A stretch of 64,000 nt of DNA from Achromobacter sp. AONIH1 (GTDB taxonomy: Bacteria; Pseudomonadota; Gammaproteobacteria; Burkholderiales; Burkholderiaceae_B). The position numbers and the translations under genes were made by a program. Of the stretch, positions 1 through 10,360 are shown in pieces. The stretch spans positions 6,262,001 to 6,326,000 of the forward strand of contig NZ_CP026124.1 of assembly GCF_002902905.1 (NCBI RefSeq), read 5' to 3'. Under the pieces are notes generated by a model that was not told where the DNA came from, did no database searches, and saw only the letters and a program-made list of their open reading frames with translations. Position 1 is the stretch's first letter. Each line of letters opens with the position of its first letter.

Positions 1-899
1 GCCTCGTACTTGGCTGCGAAGGCCTGGGCGCTGGCCTTGACCGGGTGGCTGTCGGGCAGCAGGCCGGCCACCATCACCGGCCCCACCGGCACCCAGGCGC
101 CCTCGCAGGCCGCGCCGCAGACGCGCAGGAAGTCGTTGTTGGCCACGCCGTGGTTGAAATAGATCTTGCCCGGGTAGCCGCGCTCGCGCAGCGCCCGGGC
201 CGGCATCGCGGCCGGCGTGCCGGACGCCCCCACCACCACCGCGTCCGGCGCCGCCCCGACCAGCTTGAGGGTCTGCGCCACGGCCGAGGTGTCCGTGGGC
301 GCGAAGCTCTCCTTGCCCACCAGCTCGATGCCGTGCTTCTTGGCCGCCTTCTCGACTTCCACCCAGAAAGTCTCGCCCAGCGCGTTGTTGAAGCCGATGA
401 ACGCCAGTTTCTTCACGCCCTGGGCGGCGGCATGGCGCGCGATGCCCTCGGCCATCAGCGAATCGGAATGCGGCGTCTTGAACACCCAGCGCCGCTTGTC
501 GTCCATCGGCTCGATCAGGCGGGCCGAGGACGCCAGCGTGATGACCGGGGTGGCGCCCGCCGCCACCGTGTCCAGCATCGCCATCGTATTGGGCGTGGTG
601 CTGGAACCGATGATCAGGTCGACTTTGTTCTCGGAAATCAGCTTGTGCGAGTTGCTGACGGCGCGGGTCGGGTCCGAGGCGTCGTCCAGCACCACGTACT
701 CGACCTTCGCCCCGCCGATCTCTGCGGGCAACAGGCTCACGGTGTTGCGCTCGGGAATGCCCAGCGAGGCCTGCGGCCCGGTGGCGGACAAGGTGGCGCC
801 GATCTTCACTTGCGCCTGCGCGGGCGCGGCGCCCCCGGCAAGCAGGCCGGCCGTCAGCGCGAGCGTCAGGGCGGCGTTCAGGGTGCAACGTGGGCTCAT
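1..899 (-). CDS. ABC transporter substrate-binding protein, branched-chain amino acid type (3' end cut off)
   Basis: Periplasmic ligand-binding protein of a LivK-like ABC importer; the substrate cannot be told. I translated it by hand: the ATG at 897-899 follows a GGAG ribosome site, and residues 1-24 or so form a signal peptide (hydrophobic run ending in PAQAQ). The mature part begins VKIGATLSATGPQASLG and continues with the type I periplasmic-binding fold pattern (DDASDPTRAV, DLIIGSSTTPNTMA, TPVITLASS). The reading frame is open to base 1, so about 299 residues are present and the C-terminal quarter lies outside the window. It leads the same-strand direction as the flavin reductase and monooxygenase upstream, which suggests uptake of a substrate for that pathway. 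Confidence 0.85.
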   Translation of the reverse strand, partial: MSPRCTLNAALTLALTAGLLAGGAAPAQAQVKIGATLSATGPQASLGIPERNTVSLLPAEIGGAKVEYVVLDDASDPTRAVSNSHKLISENKVDLIIGSSTTPNTMAMLDTVAAGATPVITLASSARLIEPMDDKRRWVFKTPHSDSLMAEGIARHAAAQGVKKLAFIGFNNALGETFWVEVEKAAKKHGIELVGKESFAPTDTSAVAQTLKLVGAAPDAVVVGASGTPAAMPARALRERGYPGKIYFNHGVANNDFLRVCGAACEGAWVPVGPVMVAGLLPDSHPVKASAQAFAAKYE

Positions 900-967
900 A
901 CGCGATCTCCTTTGGGGTCGGGGGCTTTGTTTTCGGGATGTGCCGGCCCCCTGCGGCGGGCAAGGGT

Positions 968-1468
968 TCAGACGGGCATGCCTCCGTGCGTCGAGAACGC
1001 GCCGTTGCAGAACACCAGCGCGCCGGCCTCGTCGTCGTACAGGTGCAGGCGCAGGACCTGGCCGATCAGGATGGCGTGGTCGCCGGCGTCCAGCACCTGG
1101 CGGGTGGCGCATTCGAAGCGCGCCACGCAGTCGTCGAACACCGGCAGGCCGTCATGGCCCGGATACCAGTCCAGCCCGGCGTAGCGGTCCTCGGCCGTCT
1201 GCGCGAACGCCCGCGCCAAATGGCGATGGCTGGCGCCCAGCACATGCACCGCGAAGGCCGGCCGGGCGATGAACTCGGCATGCAGCAGGCTGGCGCGGCG
1301 CAGGCTCCACAACACCAGCGGCGGATCCAGCGAGACCGAGGCGAAGGAATTCACGGTCATGCCGATCGGCCCCTGCGCGCCCGCGGCAGTCACCACCGTG
1401 ACGCCGGTGGCGTAGCGGCCCAGCGCCTGACGCATGCGGGCCGGGCTCAGATCCAGGCAGTCGCTCAT
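968..1468 (-). CDS. flavin reductase domain protein (FMN-binding split barrel)
   Basis: Probable NAD(P)H:flavin oxidoreductase that would supply reduced FMN to a partner monooxygenase. The 166-residue protein matches the flavin reductase-like family: the N-terminal YATGVTVVTA, then GMTVNSFASVSLDPPLVLW, which in this family contacts FMN, and a C-terminal GGMPV. Length is typical of the family (150-190). The start ATG lies 26 bases after the stop of the luciferase-like monooxygenase on the same strand, so the two are probably co-transcribed and act as a two-component monooxygenase. Substrate unknown. Confidence 0.85.
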   Translation of the reverse strand: MSDCLDLSPARMRQALGRYATGVTVVTAAGAQGPIGMTVNSFASVSLDPPLVLWSLRRASLLHAEFIARPAFAVHVLGASHRHLARAFAQTAEDRYAGLDWYPGHDGLPVFDDCVARFECATRQVLDAGDHAILIGQVLRLHLYDDEAGALVFCNGAFSTHGGMPV

Positions 1469-1494
1469 CGGACGCTCCGTGGCTGACCGCCGGC

Positions 1495-2508
1495 TCAGGC
1501 GGGCTGGGCGGCGGCCGACGCCACGCCGGACAGCGGCATGGCCTCTTCCATCAGCCCGCGCATGGAATCGAGCACCAGGTCCTGGGACAGCAGGCCGAAG
1601 TTGTGCAGGCTCATGACGTGGTCCAGCCCCATGTCGGCCAGCCGCGCCAGCTTGTCGGCCACCGTGCGCGGCGAACCGAACAGCGACAGGCCGCTGGCGA
1701 TGATATCGGCGTAGACCTGCTTGCGCGCGTACAGGCGCGTGTCCACGTACAGGTCGAAAGCGCTGGCGGCGCGCTCGCGCGCCAGCGCGTCGGTCGGGGC
1801 GACATGGGTGTGCAGCGCCACCGCCGCCATGCCGGACGCGTCTTCGATGCCCGCCTCGGCCAGCCCGCGCCGGTAGTCCTGCATCATCAGGCCGATTTCC
1901 TCGAAGCTGTCCACCGCCGCGTAGGGCACGAACAGCATGCGGCGCCCCTGGCGACCCACGTGATAGGCGGCCTCGCGGCGCAGGATGGCCACGTAGACCG
2001 GCACCGGCTGCTGCACCGGCTGCACATTGATCCGCACCTCGCGGATGGTGTTGTGACGGCTTTCGTGCGTGACACGCTCGCCGGCCAGCAGGCGCTCGAC
2101 CAGCATCAGGTTCTCGTCGAAGCGCTCGCGCTTGATGGCGGGATCGACGTCGTAACCCTCGAATTCATGCTTCAGATAGCCCGAGCCCACGCCCAGCGAC
2201 AGCCTTCCTTGCGAAAGCTGGTCCACCAGGGCATAGTTTTCCGCCACCGTCAGCGGGTTGTGGAAGGTCAGGATGGAGATCGCCGTGCCCAGGCGCAGCC
2301 GGCGCGTCTGCTGCGACAGCGCCGCCAGGAACACGGCCGGATTGGGCACGGCGCCATATTCATGGAAGTGGTGCTCGGCCACCCAGAACGTGTCGTAGCC
2401 CAGGCGCTCGGCCTGGCGCGCCTGGTCCAGCACCTGACCGTAGAGTTGCCCCAGGCTGCGCGGCGCCGAGGGGTAATGGTCCTGGACCGAGAAAATGGAC
2501 ATCTTCAT
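1495..2508 (-). CDS. LLM-class flavin-dependent monooxygenase
   Basis: Luciferase-like (LLM) flavin-dependent oxidoreductase, 337 residues, of the bacterial luciferase/alkanal monooxygenase fold. Typical segments are QARQAERLGYDTFWVAEHHF near residue 35, LGTAISILTFHNPL near 75, and the flavin-contacting GRLSLGVGSGY near 105. It would use reduced flavin from the reductase gene that follows, plus O2. The ATG at 2506-2508 is preceded by a GGAGACA ribosome site. An IclR regulator is divergent across only 77 bp, a common layout when the regulator controls the oxygenase. Candidate substrates range from sulfonates to aromatic or cyclic compounds; sequence alone does not decide. Confidence 0.85.
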   Translation of the reverse strand: MKMSIFSVQDHYPSAPRSLGQLYGQVLDQARQAERLGYDTFWVAEHHFHEYGAVPNPAVFLAALSQQTRRLRLGTAISILTFHNPLTVAENYALVDQLSQGRLSLGVGSGYLKHEFEGYDVDPAIKRERFDENLMLVERLLAGERVTHESRHNTIREVRINVQPVQQPVPVYVAILRREAAYHVGRQGRRMLFVPYAAVDSFEEIGLMMQDYRRGLAEAGIEDASGMAAVALHTHVAPTDALARERAASAFDLYVDTRLYARKQVYADIIASGLSLFGSPRTVADKLARLADMGLDHVMSLHNFGLLSQDLVLDSMRGLMEEAMPLSGVASAAAQPA

Positions 2509-2556
2509 GTTTGTCTCCGGATTGTCCGCCGTGACCGGCTGATGTATTTTTTAGTG

Positions 2557-2566
2557 ATACGCGTAT
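2557..2566. promoter_or_regulatory. perfect 10-bp palindrome in divergent IclR/monooxygenase promoter region
   Basis: ATACGCGTAT is a perfect palindrome in the 77-bp gap between the monooxygenase and the IclR gene, flanked by the near-symmetric arms TTAG (2551-2554) and CTAA (2568-2571). IclR-family regulators usually bind palindromes in such divergent gaps, so this is a candidate operator by position. No footprint or comparison supports it yet. Confidence 0.4.
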
Positions 2567-2585
2567 TCTAATAAGAGACATCCAC

Positions 2586-3395
2586 ATGTCAACAGACAGC
2601 AGCACCGGCATCCAGTCCGCGGAAATCGCGCTGGACGTCCTGACCCGCCTGGCCGAGCTGGGCGGCGCGCAATCCGTGTCCGAACTGGGCCGCAGCCTGG
2701 ACATGCCGCGCGCCAAGGTCCATCGCTACCTGGTCTCGCTGGAACGGCGCGGCTATGTCGAGCAGGACCCCGCCAGCGCCCGCTACCGCCTGGGCCCGCA
2801 GGCGCTGCACACCGGGCTGGCCGCCCTGGCCGAGGTCGATTTCGTCAAGCTGGCGGCGGACGGCCTGGACGCGCTGAGCGGCGCCATCGGCCAGACCGTG
2901 TTCATCTCCATCTGGGGCCAGCACGGCCCCACCATCGTGCAGTGGCGCGACGCGCGCCTGCCCGTGACCGTGAACGTGCGGGTCGGCTCGGTGCTGCCCC
3001 TGCTCAACAGCGCCACCGGCCGGGTCTATGCCGCCTGGCTGCCCGAGGACCTGGCCCTGCCCCGCGCCCTGGCCGAATGGGACGCGCAGCTGCGCCAGGG
3101 CGCCGACGCGTCCTGGCTGCTGGACGCGGCCAAGCCGCCGGCCGATCCCGCCGCGGCCCTGCGCGCGCACTGGCGCGCCACGCGCGAACGCGGCTACGCC
3201 ACGGTCAGCGGCCATCTGCTGCACGGCATCGATTCGGTCAGCGTGCCGGTGCGGGACGCCCAGGGCGGCCTGGCGGGCGCGCTCACCAGCCTGGGGCTGC
3301 ACGGCGGCTTCGACCTGTCGCCCGACGGCGCCCCGGTGCGCGGGCTGCTGGCCGCCGCCGCCGACTGCTCGCGCCGGCTGGGCTGGCGGGCCTGA
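2586..3395 (+). CDS. IclR family transcriptional regulator
   Basis: One-component regulator of 269 residues. The N-terminal winged helix-turn-helix (residues 10-70: ALDVLTRLAELGGAQSVSEL, then AKVHRYLVSLERRGYVEQD) is followed by an IclR effector domain (GLAALAEVDFVKLA, then LLNSATGRVYAAWL and a C-terminal SVSVPVRDAQGG segment). It is transcribed away from the flavin monooxygenase/reductase pair and probably controls it in response to a small organic ligand. The ATG at 2586 lies close to an AAGAGACA ribosome-like site. Confidence 0.9.
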   Translation: MSTDSSTGIQSAEIALDVLTRLAELGGAQSVSELGRSLDMPRAKVHRYLVSLERRGYVEQDPASARYRLGPQALHTGLAALAEVDFVKLAADGLDALSGAIGQTVFISIWGQHGPTIVQWRDARLPVTVNVRVGSVLPLLNSATGRVYAAWLPEDLALPRALAEWDAQLRQGADASWLLDAAKPPADPAAALRAHWRATRERGYATVSGHLLHGIDSVSVPVRDAQGGLAGALTSLGLHGGFDLSPDGAPVRGLLAAAADCSRRLGWRA

Positions 3396-3598
3396 GGGAC
3401 GGGCGTGATCAGCGCCTCCGACCGACACGCCTGACTGGCGGCCCGGCAGCGGACACCGCCCGCCGGCCGGCCTGCCTTTACAATAGCGAGTTGCCCCAGG
3501 CCTGCCCGGTACGACCCGGCCGGCCTTCCCGGCCGATTCCATGACGAACGGCCCCGCCGGCGGCCCGCGCCGCCCGCCCTCTCCTGCCAGATGCCCGC

Positions 3599-5796
<2,198 letters not shown>

Positions 5797-6021
5797 CGCC
5801 CGCACGGGCCGCGGGCCGCCTCTCATGGAAAACCCGGAACCCCGCCCTGCCCGGCGGGCCGGGGCAGCCTCCGACACGGGAGCGCGCGCAGAACCTAGAT
5901 ACAATAGTCGGCTTGCCCTGTCCAAGGCTCGCGCGGGGACAGCGCATGCGGCGCAGCCTCGAAGCGCGCCGGCAACCAAGAACTCAACAAACCCTAAAGA
6001 CCAAACACGCAGGAGAATTCC

Positions 6022-6366
6022 ATGTCCGCTATCGATACCGCCAGCCTCGTCATGGCCCAGGCCGCAGCGCCCGAGGGCGGCGCGCTCATGGGCATGCTGC
6101 CCATCATTCTGATGTTCGTGATCCTCTATTTCCTGATGATCCGTCCCCAGATGAAGCGCCAGAAGGAGCACCGCAATCTGATCGCCGCCCTGGCCAAGGG
6201 CGACGAAGTCGTCACCGCCGGCGGCATGCTGGGCAAGGTCACCAAGGTCAACGACAGCTACGTCACCGTCGAAGTCTCGGAACTGGCCGAGAAGCCCGTC
6301 GAGATCATCATGCAGAAGTCCTCGGTCTCGGCCGTGCTGCCCAAGGGAACCATCAAGGCCCTGTAA
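6022..6366 (+). CDS. yajC: Sec translocon accessory subunit YajC
   Basis: Small inner-membrane partner of SecDF-YidC. It has 114 residues with a single membrane segment at about 29-47 (LPIILMFVILYFLMIRPQMK), followed by a basic RPQMKRQKEHR turn and a soluble domain with GDEVVTAGGMLGKV, which is diagnostic for YajC. A good ribosome site (AGGAGAA) precedes the ATG. A short stretch of 106 bp separates it from secD. The 225 bp between tgt and yajC contains a TACAAT (5898-5903) that could be a -10 element, so yajC may have its own promoter. Confidence 0.95.
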   Translation: MSAIDTASLVMAQAAAPEGGALMGMLPIILMFVILYFLMIRPQMKRQKEHRNLIAALAKGDEVVTAGGMLGKVTKVNDSYVTVEVSELAEKPVEIIMQKSSVSAVLPKGTIKAL

Positions 6367-6472
6367 GAGTCACATGGTGCTGCGCCGGGCCGGCAGGTCC
6401 GGCCGCCACGCCAGACTCCGCCCGGCGCCCGCGCCGGGCGGACCCTTTCACCCTGACATGAAGTAGCCGGCA

Positions 6473-8353
6473 ATGAACCGCTATCCCCTCTGGAAATACA
6501 TAACGGTCCTGGTGGCGGTCGTCATAGGCCTGCTGTATACGCTTCCCAATTTCTACGGCGAATCGCCTGCCGTCCAGGTTTCCAGCGCCAAGGCCACCGT
6601 CAAGGTCGAGCCGGCCATGCTGAGCCGGGTCGAGCAGATCCTGACCGACGCCAAGATCCCCAACGAAGGGGTCTATTTCGAACAGAACGGCACGCTCGGC
6701 ACCGTGCGCGCCCGCTTCACCTCGACCGACCTGCAGCTGCAGGCGCGCGACCTGATAGACAAATCCCTGAACACCGTCTCCGGCGACCCGCAGTACACCG
6801 TGGCGCTGAACCTGCTGCCCGCCTCGCCGCCCTGGATGCGCGCGCTGGGCTGGTTCGCCCCCAAGCCCATGTACCTGGGCCTGGACCTGCGCGGCGGCGT
6901 GCACTTCCTGCTGCAGGTGGACATGCAGGGCGCCCTGACCGCCCGCTATGACTCGCTGGCCGCCGACGTGCGCTCGGTGCTGCGCGACCAGAAGGTCAAC
7001 GTGGCCGGCGTGGAACGCTCCGGCATGGCCGTGGCCGCCACCTTCAACGACACGCAGGACCGCGACCGCGCCATCTCGACGCTGCGTAGCCGCCTGCCCG
7101 ACCTGGAATTCACCGAGCGCGAGGAAAACGGCAAGCAGCTGCTGATCGGCGCGCTGAACCCGGCCGCCGTCACCCGCGTGCAGGATTCCGCGCTCAAGCA
7201 GAACATCAACACCCTGCACAACCGCATCAACGAGCTGGGCGTGGCCGAACCGGTCATCCAGCAGCAGGGCAACGACCGCATCGTGGTGCAGCTGCCCGGC
7301 GTGCAGGACGTGGCCAAGGCCAAGGAACTGCTGGGCCGCACCGCCACCCTTGAAATCCGCATGGTCGACGATTCCCCCGCCGCGCAGGCCGCGCTGCTGG
7401 GCGGTTCCGTGCCGTTCGGCCTGGAACGCTACAACGACCGCGACGGCCGCGGCATCCTGGTCCGCCGCCAGGTCATCCTGACCGGCGAGAACCTGCAGGA
7501 CGCCCAGCCCGGCCGCGACTCGCAGACCCAGCAGGCCGCCGTGCACCTGACGCTGGACGCCAAGGGCGCCCGCATCTTCCGCGACGTCACCCGCGACAAC
7601 ATCAACAAGCGCATGGCAATCCTGCTGTTCGAGAACGGCAAGGGCGAAGTGGTCACCGCGCCGGTCATCCGCGGCGAGATCGCCGGCGGCCAGGTGCAGA
7701 TCTCGGGCAGCATGTCGTCCGAGGAAGCCGCCGACACCGCCCTGCTGCTGCGCGCAGGCGCGCTGGCCGCGCCGATGTCCATCATCGAGGAACGCACCAT
7801 CGGCCCCAGCCTGGGCGCCGACAACATCGCCAAGGGCTTCTACTCGACGCTGTACGGCTTCCTGGCGATCGCCGCGTTCATCATCCTGTACTACCACCTG
7901 TTCGGCGTGTTCTCGACCATCGGCCTGACTTTCAACGTGCTGCTGCTGCTGGCCCTGCTGTCCATGCTGCAGGCCACGCTGACCCTGCCGGGCATCGCGG
8001 CCATCGCGCTGACGCTGGGCATGGCGATCGACTCGAACGTGCTGATCAACGAGCGCATCCGGGAAGAACTGCGCGCCGGCGCCAGTCCGCAACAGGCCAT
8101 TCACCATGGCTTCGAGCGCGCCTGGGGCACCATCCTGGACTCCAACCTGACCACCCTGATCGTGGGCCTGGCGCTGCTGGCCTTCGGCTCGGGTCCGATC
8201 CGGGGCTTCGCCGTGGTGCACTGCCTGGGCATCCTGACCTCGATGTTCTCGTCGGTCGTGGGCGTGCGCGCGCTGGCCAACCTCTGGTACGGCCGCAAGA
8301 AGAAGCTCACCTCGATCTCCATCGGCGAGGTCTGGAAACCCAAGACGAACTGA
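6473..8353 (+). CDS. secD: protein translocase subunit SecD
   Basis: Uses the proton gradient to complete export of preproteins through SecYEG. Its 626 residues (E. coli 615) start with a membrane helix (KYITVLVAVVIGLLYTLPNF), followed by the large periplasmic domain with the LGLDLRGGVHFLLQVD signature near residue 137. Five or six further membrane helices lie in the last third, including IALTLGMAIDSNVLINERIR, the transmembrane motif that carries the essential Asp. It lies immediately upstream of secF and is co-transcribed with it. Confidence 0.97.
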   Translation: MNRYPLWKYITVLVAVVIGLLYTLPNFYGESPAVQVSSAKATVKVEPAMLSRVEQILTDAKIPNEGVYFEQNGTLGTVRARFTSTDLQLQARDLIDKSLNTVSGDPQYTVALNLLPASPPWMRALGWFAPKPMYLGLDLRGGVHFLLQVDMQGALTARYDSLAADVRSVLRDQKVNVAGVERSGMAVAATFNDTQDRDRAISTLRSRLPDLEFTEREENGKQLLIGALNPAAVTRVQDSALKQNINTLHNRINELGVAEPVIQQQGNDRIVVQLPGVQDVAKAKELLGRTATLEIRMVDDSPAAQAALLGGSVPFGLERYNDRDGRGILVRRQVILTGENLQDAQPGRDSQTQQAAVHLTLDAKGARIFRDVTRDNINKRMAILLFENGKGEVVTAPVIRGEIAGGQVQISGSMSSEEAADTALLLRAGALAAPMSIIEERTIGPSLGADNIAKGFYSTLYGFLAIAAFIILYYHLFGVFSTIGLTFNVLLLLALLSMLQATLTLPGIAAIALTLGMAIDSNVLINERIREELRAGASPQQAIHHGFERAWGTILDSNLTTLIVGLALLAFGSGPIRGFAVVHCLGILTSMFSSVVGVRALANLWYGRKKKLTSISIGEVWKPKTN

Positions 8354-8404
8354 ACAGCGCGGGCGGCCCCGGCCGCCCGCCACAGATAGAGCCCAAGGCC
8401 AACC

Positions 8405-9340
8405 ATGGAATTCTTCCGGATCCACCGCACCATCCCGTTCATGCGCCACGCGCTGGTGCTGAACGTCATCAGCCTCGTCACCTTCCTGGCGGCTGTCTTC
8501 TTCATCGCCACCCGCGGCTTCCACCTGTCGATCGAATTCACCGGCGGCACGGTCATGGAAGTCAGCTACAACCAGACCGCGCAGCTGGAAAGCGTGCGCG
8601 GCGTCGTCTCCAAGCTCGGCTACAGCGACTTCCAGGTGCAGAACTTCGGCACCTCGCGCGACGTGATGATCCGCCTGCCCCTGCAGGAAGGCCAGACGTC
8701 CGCCACGCAGAGCGAAACCGTCATGTCCGCGCTCAAGGCGGCCGACGCCGGCGTCGAGCTGCGCCGGGTCGAGTTCGTCGGCCCGCAGGTCGGCCAGGAA
8801 CTGCTGCACAACGGCCTCATGGCGCTGCTGGTCGTGGTGCTGGGCATCGTGATCTACCTGGGCTTCCGCTTCGAATGGAAGTTCGCCGTCGCCGGCGTGA
8901 TCGCCAACCTGCACGACGTGGTGATCATCCTGGGCTTCTTCGCCTTCTTCCAGTGGGAATTCTCGCTCTCGGTGCTGGCCGGCGTGCTGGCGGTGCTGGG
9001 CTACTCGGTGAACGAATCCGTGGTCATCATGGACCGGATCCGCGAGAACTTCCGCAAGTACCGCAAGGCGGACGTGCACGAAGTCATCAACAGCGCCATC
9101 ACCCAGACCATCTCGCGGACCATCATCACCCACGGTTCCACGCAGATGATGGTGCTGGCCATGCTGTTCTTCGGCGGCCCCACCCTGCACTACTTCGCCA
9201 TGGCCCTGACCATCGGCATCTGGTTCGGCATCTACTCGTCGGTGTTCGTCGCCGCCGCGCTGGCCATGTGGATGGGCGTCAAGCGCGAAGACCTGGTCAA
9301 GCCGGTCAAGAAGGAAGGCGAGGAAGGCGAAGTCGCCTGA
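8405..9340 (+). CDS. secF: protein translocase subunit SecF
   Basis: Partner of SecD in preprotein export. The protein has 311 residues: an N-terminal helix (RHALVLNVISLVTFLAAVFF), the periplasmic start GFHLSIEFTGGTVMEV typical of SecF, and a five-helix C-terminal bundle containing VLAVLGYSVNESVVIMDRIR, the counterpart of the SecD conserved transmembrane motif. The tail is acidic and lysine-rich. A strong factor-independent terminator follows 23 bp after the stop, so the run from queA or yajC ends here. Confidence 0.97.
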   Translation: MEFFRIHRTIPFMRHALVLNVISLVTFLAAVFFIATRGFHLSIEFTGGTVMEVSYNQTAQLESVRGVVSKLGYSDFQVQNFGTSRDVMIRLPLQEGQTSATQSETVMSALKAADAGVELRRVEFVGPQVGQELLHNGLMALLVVVLGIVIYLGFRFEWKFAVAGVIANLHDVVIILGFFAFFQWEFSLSVLAGVLAVLGYSVNESVVIMDRIRENFRKYRKADVHEVINSAITQTISRTIITHGSTQMMVLAMLFFGGPTLHYFAMALTIGIWFGIYSSVFVAAALAMWMGVKREDLVKPVKKEGEEGEVA

Positions 9341-9362
9341 TCGCGTCGTCCGTCCGCATAAG

Positions 9363-9389
9363 AACCCGCCCTCGTGGCGGGTTTTTTTT
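9363..9389 (+). terminator. factor-independent terminator after secF
   Basis: AACCCGCC, a five-base loop (CTCGT) and GGCGGGTT form a GC-rich stem followed by a run of seven to nine T residues. It closes the sec operon. The last bases overlap the 3' end of the convergent Imm11-like gene. Confidence 0.9.
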
Positions 9390-10038
9390 AGAGCTCCGCT
9401 ACGTCACGCAGCCGGACACCGGTCAACTTCGCCGCAACCAGGGCATCGGACATCACCCGATCGCAGACAGGAGAAGCGCCCAAGCGCTCCTGGCGAAAGA
9501 TGTGGGCATTTGCCACGGCGTCTGCCTTGAAGATCAGACTCGCTCCACCCACCACGCTGTACAGCTTGACGTCCTGGCCAGTCTGGTGATCGTGGTCAAG
9601 CTTGATCTTCACCCGCGATCGGGCTTCGTCCAGAGCATTCAGCGTGCGCAGCACATTGCAGAGGTAGTACTGCGGACCGGGGGAGCCGTCGGCAAGGGTG
9701 AAGTCGCATGAGACAAATGCGAATGCTTCGGGGTCTACACGCAGGAATACCTGTCTGAGTGCCTCGGAGACCACCCAGATGCCTGCCAGCGCTTCAAAGT
9801 CGCGCGGCAGCCCCCCTTTCTCCGGCACGTGCACCAGATGTGGCCGCTCGGGGTACTGGTCGGGTTCGCCAGTCGGTCGCTCGACAATATTCATGCCGGG
9901 GTGGATCAGTGCGTCTTCGTTCGCAAATTCCAGCCCCGAAACCTGACCATTACCCCTGAGGCTTGGATCAACGAGAAAGAACCTGCCCTTGTAGGACTCG
10001 GTCCCAGCTGAAACGGGAATGCCGGTCTGCTCGTTCAT
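9388..10038 (-). CDS. Imm11-family (DUF1629) immunity-like protein
   Basis: The 216-residue protein resembles the Imm11/DUF1629 family, immunity proteins for polymorphic toxins. The C-terminal half shows the usual arrangement: RVDPEAFAFVSCDFTLADGS, a mid-domain YYLCNVLRTLNALDEA, then the closing VCDRVMSDALVAAKLTGVRL, which matches the family's ending in which a 'DR...AL..A.L.GV' motif is followed by a short strand. No toxin gene is next to it: upstream is a stretch without a gene and then a HigBA-like pair. It may be an orphan immunity gene kept against toxins of neighbours. Family assignment is from memory of the motif, not from a search. Confidence 0.65.
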   Translation of the reverse strand: MNEQTGIPVSAGTESYKGRFFLVDPSLRGNGQVSGLEFANEDALIHPGMNIVERPTGEPDQYPERPHLVHVPEKGGLPRDFEALAGIWVVSEALRQVFLRVDPEAFAFVSCDFTLADGSPGPQYYLCNVLRTLNALDEARSRVKIKLDHDHQTGQDVKLYSVVGGASLIFKADAVANAHIFRQERLGASPVCDRVMSDALVAAKLTGVRLRDVAEL

Positions 10039-10360
10039 GGGTTTCCAACATGGATACGGGTTGAAAGGGTTCCCGTGGGTGGGCTGATCGTAGCAGTGCT
10101 ACAGCATCTGGAGTGCTCCTCGCATTTTAGGACGGGAGCCCTACGGCAAGAAGGGCGAGCGCGCGGCGAGACTCTTTAAGCGCCCCATCGACACGCCAGA
10201 GAAGATGGCAACTGAAGCACGGCGCCTGCATGGCAAGAGCGCCGTGAGCAGGCTGCGCCTGTCCCTTCGGCTTGTACGGATAGCCCGGCCTCCAATACAG
10301 GGAATACCTTGCGATATCGAAATTCCATCTCTTGATTTCTATATCTGAACAGGTATATTG
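10039..10360. other. 322-bp gap without a convincing gene
   Basis: Lies between the divergent Imm11-like and HigB-like genes. The region is relatively AT-rich near 10300-10360. A plus-strand frame is open from 10094 to 10348 (it contains REPYGKKGERAARLFKRP), but it has no start codon at its beginning and no family I recognise; it could be a gene remnant or chance. The right end holds the promoter and probable operator of the toxin-antitoxin pair. Confidence 0.5.
10341..10356. promoter_or_regulatory. candidate HigA-type operator dyad upstream of toxin gene
   Basis: ATATCTG-AA-CAGGTAT forms two 7-base half-sites with one mismatch, ending five bases before the toxin ATG. A second inverted repeat, TTCCATC (10323-10329) and GATGGAA (10360-10366), brackets it and covers the start codon. 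Antitoxins of this family normally repress their own promoter, so binding here is expected; this is inferred from position and symmetry. Confidence 0.4.

Noticed and set aside
45-1272. Long plus-strand open frames across the binding-protein region
   Set aside because: They run antisense to the ABC binding protein, whose translation shows a signal peptide and fold motifs; the plus-strand products are Arg/Ala-rich and resemble no family. Such frames are expected in GC-rich DNA.
5871-5903. yajC promoter with CCGACA as -35 and TACAAT as -10
   Set aside because: The spacer would be 21 bp, too long for sigma70; only the -10-like sequence is mentioned under yajC.
6353-9190. 945-codon minus-strand open frame across secD-secF
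   Set aside because: It is the antisense reading of two clear translocase genes, with a His/Gln/Arg-rich composition and no recognisable domain.
10094-10348. Start-less frame called as a gene
   Set aside because: No start codon at its beginning, no ribosome site and no recognisable family; kept only as a weak finding.
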